Source: Stichopus chloronotus (lineage: Eukaryota; Echinodermata; Holothuroidea; Aspidochirotida; Stichopodidae). Taken from it: a stretch of DNA of 64,000 bases. Positions within the stretch are counted from its first letter, which is position 1. Every line of letters begins with the position of its first letter. The notes beneath the pieces are model-generated. The model was not told the origin of the DNA. It saw nothing but the letters and a program-made list of their open reading frames with translations, and ran no database searches. Positions 55,701 to 64,000 of the stretch are shown piece by piece. Both the position numbers and the translations under genes were made by a program. Where the stretch lies: NCBI GenBank assembly GCA_021234535.1, contig CM037839.1, positions 10,169,419 through 10,233,418 of the forward strand, read 5' to 3'.

Positions 55701-57400
55701 TGCTGTTGTTTTAAGTATATATCTCTTTGAAATAAATTTTTATGTAGTGTTTTATTTTTTTTCATACACTCTAGATGGTATCACTGATTTATGCTATATT
55801 TTTACGGTATTTTGTGTTTGGTCCTAGAAGGTGGCTAGCCTCTGTTTTAAGTCTATTTCCCTCTTTGTTTAATGTTTTATATCTAAGCTTATTGGATTTA
55901 AGTTTCACTTATGTCTTATGACGTTTCTTTATATTCATATTGTTATTATTTTTATTATTTTCATTGTTCTTCTTTCAAATGTCAGTAAATAAATACATAT
56001 TGTTTTATTTTACTGTGAATTATTAAAGGCTAAGTTCATAACAAAATTTATTCAGTGCTTTGAAACATTCAAACCTTTACCTTTTTGGTGTATGCACTTA
56101 AGCAGAACTTTTATGTAAACAAAATACAAATATGCCACCCATGTGTATATAGACCTACATACCAACTTGCTCACATCGCTGGTGTCATGACCATTAACCT
56201 AATCAAAATTTTTATCAACATCCTGGAAGTATTTATCATAGATGTAAACAGACTTGAAATAAGAAATTGCAAAAATTGAACAAGTCTCCAAAGAGGGAAC
56301 TAAAATAACGATAACAGGGAATAACATGCAGTAAAGTTTTGTAGGTAAGTAAGCTTAAATGTATGAAAGCACCGATTCAACTTGAACGTATACTAGAAAC
56401 TGACTCAATGTACTTTGATTCATCAATGTTTCTTTTTACTTTGGGAAAAACGTTAACCTTAATATTTTATCATGTGTGATTTCGAACCGGTATAGGTGTA
56501 GGCAACGGTGAGGCTGGGACTGCACTAACCACCTATTACTGGTAGGAAAGTCTGTCATTTTCGGGTACAAGTTATACACTATTTAGCAAATGTGTTTGAA
56601 ACTTTCTAGGGAAATTATAGAGGACCCCACTTCACTTGGAAGGAGTCCCGTACGCTTGGCTTATATTCAGAATATAAATACTTTATTAATCATTATATGT
56701 TAGTTTATATCGCAAAAACAGTAAACAACTACTGAAACACTCACTCTCCTGTGTCATGGAATAGCACTTTGTTTTCAGGCAACTAACGCTCGGGGCCTGT
56801 GACCGACAGGAGGTATGTGTAAGTTACCCCGAATTTCACTTTTCGGAGAATTATTTTCTATATTTATGAACAAAAACCCACATATCGTACCACTGCATGG
56901 TAAATTTATCTGACCTGAATCTGTCCAGTTTTAAGTATGAGGTCTCAACCTCTGATCAGTTCAAAAAAACTTTTGACTCCATAGAATAATTATGACGATA
57001 TGGTAAGGACAGTCCACGCTAAGATATCAATCGAGGAGATACCGTTTTGGGGCCTAGGTCAATGGGGATATTTACATATAAGTGACTCACTGCGGTATCA
57101 CATGTGACATTGAATATTTTGAAAGAGCTATACTAATTTGTTGTGTCTTCATCATTAGCCATAACTTGCATCAAAATCCATCGAACAATACCACTTTACA
57201 AACGAATTTCTGTTTCACAATTGTATCATGAAATAAATATCTAACTTTTTATTTAACTCACTTTTTATTTTCTGTGCACCTTTTCCGTTTGAACTATTCT
57301 CCAAAGTTGTCCGCGTCTTAAAAGCTAGGTTCAATTTATCGTCCACCAAAGAGGTGACGCCAGTAGGCCGGATCACTATTGTGAAAACCCTAACTATCTC
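55701..57400. other. Intergenic stretch between two retrotransposon relics
   Basis: Very AT-rich. 57110-57360 has faint similarity to the dispersed repeat of 32.4 and 51.7 kb ('aaaagctaggttcaa...', 'gaggtgac'). No gene. Confidence 0.35.
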
Positions 57401-58700
57401 TCAGTCGCTTTTTTTTATTTCAGATTTTGCCAGATTCTCCACGGGCTTTTATTAAAGAACTCGAGACTGTCAAATTCCGTTTTATTTGGGCAGGTCGTCG
57501 AGATGAAATTAAACGTAGTACCTTAATTGCGTCATTTAAGCAGGGAGGTTTTAAGGCACCAGATGTTAATTCTTTTTTTTTTTTCAAAAGTCTCAAGTGC
57601 GCCTGGGTTAATAGCTACACTGGTGTTGCCCCTGCTGGTTGGAGATTACTTTTCGATTCTCATCTCCAATCTTTTGGAAAGCGTTTTTATTTAAATGCAA
57701 TTTCCAGGTTGATGATGTTTCACTCGATTTATTTCTGAAAGATGTGTGTAATACTTGGTCTACCTATTCTTTCAAGTATCCGACTGATACTTTTGTGAAT
57801 AAAATTATTTGGAATAATTCATCAATCAAAATAGATGGTGAACTGTTGTTTTATAATTTCATGTATGAAAAATGGGTAGTAAAGGTAAGTGAAATTACTA
57901 GACCACCTCTAACCATCCTCTATCATTTACAAATTTTAGTAGGAAATTTTCACTTCATACGTTCCCCTTTACTTTGTATTACGGCATTATCTCAGCAATT
58001 CCTAGACATCGGAGAGAAAATTTTTCAAATCACAATGTTAATCTTGCCGAGAATGAGGTTACAGTTAACCTTCATGAAGTTCCACTTCTTACTCGGCATA
58101 TTTACAAGTCATTAATAACTAGTACTATTGTGCCCCCTGTTGCTATTAATAAATGGAATAATGAGTTTCAGTTCGAGGATGAACAGTGGCAGACAATATT
58201 CTGCATTTGGTTTGCATCATGTACCGCCAGAGCAAGATACGGTATTTTCAGTTTCGCTTTCTCCATCGTATTCCGAGGACAAATTATTTATTTGCTCGAG
58301 TGAATATTAATGAAAACCCTCGGTATACGTTCTGTGGCGCTTATGACGAGACAATGGAGCATGTGTTCTGGGAATGTACGCAATCTCCTTCTTTTATTTT
58401 AGATGTAGAGCAATTGATCCTAGGCAGGCGGTTGTTATGAGTGAGCAAGATATATTTTTGGATACAATCTTATCGTATGCCACTCGTTCAATTTTCTTAG
58501 CCTCCACTAGAAGTATTATGAGTTTAGTCAGAAACTGAATAACGATATCCGTAGAGCAAATCACATTATAAACAAATTTAAGTTCGCTTTGCATGTGGAT
58601 AATTATCTTCAAAGAACAAAAGGTAATCGAAAAATCCCCTATGGAATTTTTGCGCTGCCTGTAGCCATGGTAACCATTTGTTTGATTAATTTTTTATCCT
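57400..58700 (+). pseudogene. Decayed L1/Tx1-like non-LTR retrotransposon, 3' half
   Basis: The frame from 57427 reads LPDSPRAFIKELETVKFRFI then WAGRRDEIKRSTL and KQGGFKAPDVNSFF, which is the post-RT region of L1/Tx1 polymerases ('F.W.g....I.r..l....eGGl..pd...'). After frameshifts, 58190-58400 reads SKIRYFQFRFLHRIPRTNYL then YTFCGAYDETMEHVFWEC, the C-terminal C-x(n)-E-x3-H-x4-C knuckle typical of that clade. Further decayed sequence continues to about 58690. The RT core with YxDD is absent, so it is 5' truncated. Confidence 0.75.
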
Positions 58701-59150
58701 TTATGTACACCTTAGATACGGTAACTTTTTGAGAGAGGGAGATTGCTTTTTAACTTGAAATTAGAATGAATGAATATATTAATTCACAGCGAAGTGTTCT
58801 GTAAGAAACATTGTGACAATCTAATCTGAGATTTCATGTTGTATATACTTAACTGTTTGTTTAGAACCCTGCAACACAGTAGAATGTTGATAGATATAAA
58901 GAAAAAATGAATGATTGTAAGGAAAAAGTAAAATATCATTTTGTTAAAAAAGGTGGTTATACATTACAATTGACTGCAAATTTACAAAATAGAAAGAACA
59001 ATAAAGATGGCGCAAAAAAATCTATATAGTACGTCAAAATAAGAGAAATTTGAAAAAAAGATAAGGGTTTTCTCTCTACTTCTTTGAGAGGGTTACTAAT
59101 CGACATGTCATTTTGTACCACAAATTTGTCAAGGAAATATGCTTATACCC
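58701..59150. other. No feature recognised
   Basis: AT-rich flank between the L1/Tx1 relic and a satellite fragment. Confidence 0.35.
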
Positions 59151-59328
59151 AATTATACCAGTCTTCAAGATTTTCAGACTATGACGCCTGGTGATCTTAT
59201 GTAACTTTTGACCACCAAAAAAAAAAAAATTACAGAGATCAACTTCTCACCAAGCGCTACACAGATACACACACACACACGGGATCACCATCCCATAGAT
59301 TCATTGCCTGCCTACACAAGGAATCATA
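59150..59328 (+). repeat. Single DR1-satellite remnant with hairpin end
   Basis: 'ttcagactatgacgcctggtgatcttatgtaacttttgacca' is a decayed monomer. A CA microsatellite (59268-59280) and 'atagattcattgcctgcctacacaaggaatc', a decayed hairpin end, follow. It shows the end module persists with only one monomer. Confidence 0.65.
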
Positions 59329-59559
59329 AAGTGAATTTGGGGTTCGATAAATCCACAATGGTTCTTTCTCCTTTCAATGTTTGGAAATCTCGTAACAAAT
59401 AACCTTAAATAGGTGAGGATGTATACTCCAAGAAAGGAAGATTTCTCATCATCCAAATAAAGGATGGACGTGACCAAACGTTAACAGGTAAAGTCAAAGG
59501 CTATGGTGCGTAGGCCCATACCCAACGTATTTGTCTACACCATTTCAAAGTTGGCGCTG

Positions 59560-60480
59560 GACAAATTTGAGCTACGCAGCGCTATCTATTGGCTTTACTA
59601 ATGTTTGGTCGACTTATTTGAAAGGTGTCAAGAAATGTTTTAAGTTCTTCTTTTTTTAAGTACCCCCTCAGTTAGTTTTGATTGTCTCCTTTCACGAGTT
59701 TTCCAAAGGTGGCATGGACAACATCATCATACCGCTTTCTCCAAAGCGCCCCACCTGTCGGCAATTCTTCTGTCCCGTTTGTCGAAGACATTTGAAAGCG
59801 ACATTCCAAAAGGAGTGAGGGGGTACTCCATGAAATAACGATCTCATCTTTAACATTTAATGCCATCCTCCGAGAGAATGAAGACTGAGGTCTACTTCTG
59901 ACGTTAATATGACTAAAGTTGGCTCTAAAATCTTGATTTGGCATGGTCTATCTAGTAATATCTATGGAAAAGCTAGCTGCAGGTTTGCGATACAGAGAAG
60001 CGTAGTTAGGAACCACACATAGCTGGAAGCTGATACGCCCTCGTTTACTTGACAACTGTTCTCTCAGTATCTAATGGAAATTTGTTGGGTGGGAGAACCA
60101 CAGTAGAATAGCGACATCTGTTACATTTTGCCACTGCTTGACTAATGTTTCAATGTTTGATCACGATCATTCACGCGGAGGATGTCATAAAAACTCATCG
60201 ATGAGAACCTTATTTCTTTAAGTACCCCTCACTACTTTTGGATGTCCCTTTTAACATGTTTCCCGAAAACGGGACAGGAAAATCTACGGTTTCACATTTT
60301 TTTTTTACAAGTTTAACATGTTTATTACTCCATCCCACCGCACCTCTCGGCTCCATATCCATGAAATCAAGTTCTGCAGGCAATGTCCAGTTTGCGAGTG
60401 TAAACTTCAAAGGGGGCGGTATACTATAATGTCATTTTGGGGGAATCATTTCGTACCTCATAACAGTGATTCATCAGTTT
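59560..60480. repeat. ~555-bp diverged tandem duplication with open frames
   Basis: 'ctttactaatgttt...ttctttttttaagtaccccctca' (59594-59670) recurs as 'cttgactaatgttt...tatttctttaagtacccctca' (60135-60232), followed in both by 'ttttg(g)atgtc.c.tttt.acatgtttcc'. Minus-strand open frames of 90 and 66 codons end in the duplicated part (59672 and 60210). I do not recognise the peptides, so coding status is open. Confidence 0.5.
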
Positions 60481-63236
60481 GGACTCCTCCTATACCTTTC
60501 TGGTATCCCTTGGGCCAATTTTTTCAATGGTGGGGACATGATATACGTTTCCCCACCGAATTTACTTGGCTTAAACGTTTCATTTCGAATTCTCCTCTGG
60601 TGGTGGACTTTGGTGCAATTTTGTCTAGCATTGTGTGTAAGCATTGACAGGTCAGTCAAACCGCTCAATCATGTGAAACATATCAGTCACGCGGCATGAA
60701 AGTGATAAAAAACAACGTACTGAATGCAAACAAAACAACCTCTTATTGTTTGTTGGCAATGTGAGCTAGCGTCACGTCCTGGCGTCAAGTGTTTCCATTT
60801 ACAAGTGATTTGACATTTTGGACAATTTTAATACGACAAATTTCGATAAACCACATGAAAATCACACACTGAAGAAGTCTTCAGATTGAAGGAGAAATGA
60901 GAAATGTATGTTTTGGGAAACGGTCACGGAATTCCAGAAGCGTGGGGGAACATTTCGAGATGCCATAAAATGTCGAAGAACTGGTTCCATATACTGAACA
61001 TTCTTCATTCTTAATCAGGCTCGTATCCAGGGGGGTTTAGAGGGTTCGGACGAATCCCCCCCCCCCCCACACCCACACAAGATCTGGAGTTCCGCTCAGC
61101 CTATGATAGTGGGCCTACGTTAGAAAATATAACATTTCTTTGCATGTGTCTTCGGCACTAGTCGGTCATAATTGTCGAGTAAAATGTTCCACTTGTGGTA
61201 AAATCGACCCCCCCCCCCCCCACTGCAAAAGCTGCATACGGGCCTGTTAATGATACTGAAAACTGTCTACAGTTTCGTACGAATCGTGACAACGGAGGCA
61301 AGAACCTACTCTTACGTCATACCGACTAAAGTGTAAAATCGATGAAGGAGTAATGTGTTCTAGCAAAACCTCATTGCCTCAAACGAAAATTTACGGGGCT
61401 AAGGATGTCTCTGCAGCTGGTAACTTCTGTTCTCATGCATTCTATTCACACTCCCTTCTGTCGAACAGACGAAAGTTTTTTTTTCTTTCGAAGTTTTGGT
61501 GATGGGGATTTCGAACCACTCTCCGTGAGATGGAAATTCCGATGTAATGTATTACTATTCTCCATATAATTTTTTTTTTTCAAAATGCAGACATGATATC
61601 CCTGTTTAAGGCTCTGTTTAGAACACTCATGAAACGCTGCTTCCGGCTATCTAGGCAGTCTGTAAAACTCCAAATTTTATTGTAGACTTAATAAGATAAA
61701 AATCAAGGCATGAAAAATGGTAATACATATCAGATGTGTTGAGATGATACAAAAATGATAATCAATTATTCATCCTGTTTCATTTATCCTTGGAACAGTT
61801 GGCAAATGGTGAGGAGGGGTGCTGAACATACCTTAGGACCCCTTTTTTCTTTGGTTGATAATGACCCATTTTAAGCTTGACAATAAAAATTAAAATTGCC
61901 GGTGGTAGTTGAGCATTATCTAACGCAACGAAGCGACGCAGATCCTGACTGGAAAGTTGTTGGTTCAGACGCCAGGGCAAAACATGAGCTGGTTGCATGC
62001 ACCTGCGCTGAAATACTTTCCAACTTTACATACTTTTAAGTAGTAGAATTGACATCCTTTAAGTAGTGGAACTGACGTACTTTTAAATAGTAATATAATA
62101 AAATATTGGTTCGTACTGGCAATGGCTTCAGTTGGCATTGAAAACTAATACTTTTTGGAGATTCATTTAATTCTTCTAATTCAGCGTTACGGTTGGAAAA
62201 AATAGGGGATTTTTTTTTAGAATCCATGACATCATTAATATCCAAGGTCTTGATTGACAGTTCGGGGAGGCGTATTGCCAATGCGTCCTGTATGAAGTAA
62301 ATATCCCTACCGGCCTGCTACGGATTCCACACCCTAGCCCCATACTCGTAAACTGCGTATAAGCAACAGGCGCATGTATGGCTAATCGAAACGTCGAATC
62401 AGTTATTTCACATCTTCATGAACACCTTGTTTCAATGATGTTGTTATTTTTTTTTTTTTTTTTCGTCTCAGTTTTCAATGTCATGAAAAAAAATCACATG
62501 CGTGAAGCCCGGTAATTCGAAACCACGAATCAACGATTTCACACCTTGTTTCAATTGTGTTCTTAATCTGTTTCGTCTTAGTTTTCAATGTCATAAAAAG
62601 ACCACCCTTGTGACGTCTCTCAATTTCTAGACTCTGGGTAGACCTGTACTGTCACACATTCATTTCAAATTGATTTCTGTTTTTTTTTATGACGTTTCCG
62701 TGGCTTTTCAAAGTGGTTTCTGTCATTTTCGAAAACTAAATGACGTATCCAGTGCATGAACAACGTCATCTTAAAACAAAGTAAAACTTAAAATTAAGCA
62801 TAATATAGTTATAGTAAGTAAGCAGAAGTTTCTCATGACACATCGACGTCTTTATGAATAAGTAAATGCAGACCATTATAGCTGCACTGCTAGTACTACT
62901 GAAAGACAGCAGATCCTACATGGTGCAACAGATTGTGGAATTTAACACTGACTCTTGTATTTTAATTTGTTTCGGTGTTTCAGACAAATAGGCCTAGTTC
63001 GTTTTCCACAAGCGCTTCATATTGCCCTTTTAGTAACGAACACGCATGGTGCACGTGTGTTTTAAGATGACATTTTAAATATAAATTTTTCGGATACAAG
63101 AGGTACAATCATATACTCCCCACGGTGGGTGGGGGTGGGGGTATTCAGTAGGTATAAAGTTTCCCGTATCGTTGAGTATACAAGAAATTGTATTTCTTCC
63201 ATATGTCGATGCTACACTGAAGCAAAAGTGTTGTTA
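60481..63236. other. No gene recognised; C-runs and T-runs
   Basis: Poly-C tracts near 61058-61069 and 61209-61221 follow 'gtatccaggggg'-type and 'aatcgac' words of dispersed repeats; T-runs near 62447-62463 and 63403-63421. Short open frames only. Confidence 0.35.
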
Positions 63237-63268
63237 AACCAGGGAGGTGTTATAACACCTCCCTGGTT
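63237..63268. repeat. Perfect 32-bp palindrome
   Basis: Left arm AACCAGGGAGGTGTTA is followed without spacer by its exact reverse complement TAACACCTCCCTGGTT. It could extrude a 16-bp-arm cruciform. No gene adjoins it. Confidence 0.9.
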
Positions 63269-63814
63269 AAACTCACAGTTCACGAACATGTAGTCCGTAC
63301 CAGTAACTTCTTTGTTTCTTGTGTTTTTACCATTGTTAGATGCCACCACATTATCGCTGAACTTAAGTTGTAAAAGATTTCCCATATGGCATTTGAAATT
63401 CCTTTTTTTTTTTTTTTTTTTTATTCAGCATATGTTTGCAATATGCTAAATCGACCTGTAACGACTACTCGCTATACACCTACGATACAGGAGCAGCGGG
63501 GTTAGGGGATGTTTACAGGAGGACTTCTGGCGTTAGGGAGCTAAAGTGGGACAGGGAATCAGGCGTAGTAAGAGTAAATAACATGCATCCCTGTAACAAA
63601 ACATGAACATAAATAACACGCGGTACTCTCAACGTCGGGTGCAACTAGTCCAATTTTCTGTATATTAACTTTATGTTGGGCACCATTCCAGTGAAGTATT
63701 AACAACAATAAATGAATGGAAAAATACATAAAGACACACTCTATGACGTAGTACCCTCTTGGTACACTCTTATAACATATTGAATTAGTCTAATGAATTC
63801 GGTAGGTCTGCGTT

Positions 63815-63988
63815 CTACTTCCGCATGGTCCGGGCTATTATCTGGGTGATGTAGGCCGCCCTCTGCTGCCGCTCGGTAGGGTCCTGGCTGATGTCTATGT
63901 CCGCGTGACCTCTCTGGGGGTTGTCTTCTATCCCAAGTCCAAGGTGGCTAGCGGCATCGCCCCATTCTCTGCACCCTAGGATAACCTC
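63815..63988 (-). CDS. Possible terminal exon of an unrecognised gene at the right edge
   Basis: A GC-rich minus-strand frame open for 57 codons to a TAG stop. It begins just after an in-frame TAG that also forms a candidate acceptor (CCGGTAG). It reads EVILGCREWGDAASHLGLGI, then EDNPQRGHADIDISQDP..., ending AAYITQIIARTMRK. The composition contrasts with the AT-rich flank and the peptide looks protein-like. The 'REWGDAASHLGL' stretch faintly recalls a death-domain helix, but that is too weak to name. The acceptor lacks a clear pyrimidine tract. A retroelement C-terminus is equally possible. Confidence 0.35.
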   Translation of the reverse strand, partial: EVILGCREWGDAASHLGLGIEDNPQRGHADIDISQDPTERQQRAAYITQIIARTMRK

Positions 63989-64000
63989 CTACCGGCAGCC

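Noticed and set aside
59330..59350. GGTTCGATAAATCC as a tRNA T-arm
   Set aside because: No acceptor, D or anticodon arm can be folded upstream. No tRNA or rRNA gene was found in the window.

Overview
This is AT-rich eukaryotic DNA with long introns, no operons and dense interspersed repeats. Frequent AGGCCTA and TACTGTA/TACAGTA words, a 'TGACCTTTGACCTCC' satellite-like repeat ending in a (CA)n plus TTCCTTGC...GCAAGGAA hairpin module, and invertebrate-type retrotransposon remnants point to a marine deuterostome. An echinoderm is most likely, and a sea cucumber is my best guess. The species assignment is inference, not proof.

Left third (about 1.9 to 21.5 kb), minus strand: one multi-exon gene. 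I reconstructed eleven exons from splice sites and compatible phases. Together they encode about 430 residues of extracellular protein with ten N-glycosylation sequons: a short N-terminal linker, one Ig domain, a two-module cytokine-receptor homology region (D1, D2), and a further fibronectin III domain. Domain order and intron phases (1 between domains, 2 inside D1, 0 inside D2) fit a class I cytokine receptor of the gp130/IL6ST-LIFR type. The classical WSXWS motif appears as FSEFA. The signal peptide exon (further right) and any later FN3, transmembrane and cytoplasmic exons (off the left edge or unrecognised) were not found. Introns hold a 145-bp satellite array, a MITE, a Gypsy integrase relic, a minisatellite beside the Ig exon, and a 74-bp tandem repeat that has copied the 3' splice site of one exon.

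Middle (about 21.5 to 52.5 kb): no convincing host gene. It holds layered repeats: a 326-bp tandem duplication, a roughly 147-bp tandem array, a large array of 145-bp monomers carrying perfect DR1 nuclear-receptor half-site pairs, three copies of a 335 to 340-bp MITE with AAATAGGGCGTTT-type inverted ends, two inverted copies of a CA-flanked element, and two copies of a 550-bp dispersed repeat, one split by a 260-bp insertion.

Right third (about 53 to 64 kb), plus strand: a decayed non-LTR retrotransposon (endonuclease tail, linker, reverse transcriptase with the GVPQGS and YADD motifs in shifted frames) and a second decayed L1/Tx1-like 3' portion with a Cys/His knuckle. These are followed by a locally duplicated segment, a perfect 32-bp palindrome, and at the extreme right edge a GC-richer minus-strand open frame that may be the terminal exon of another gene.
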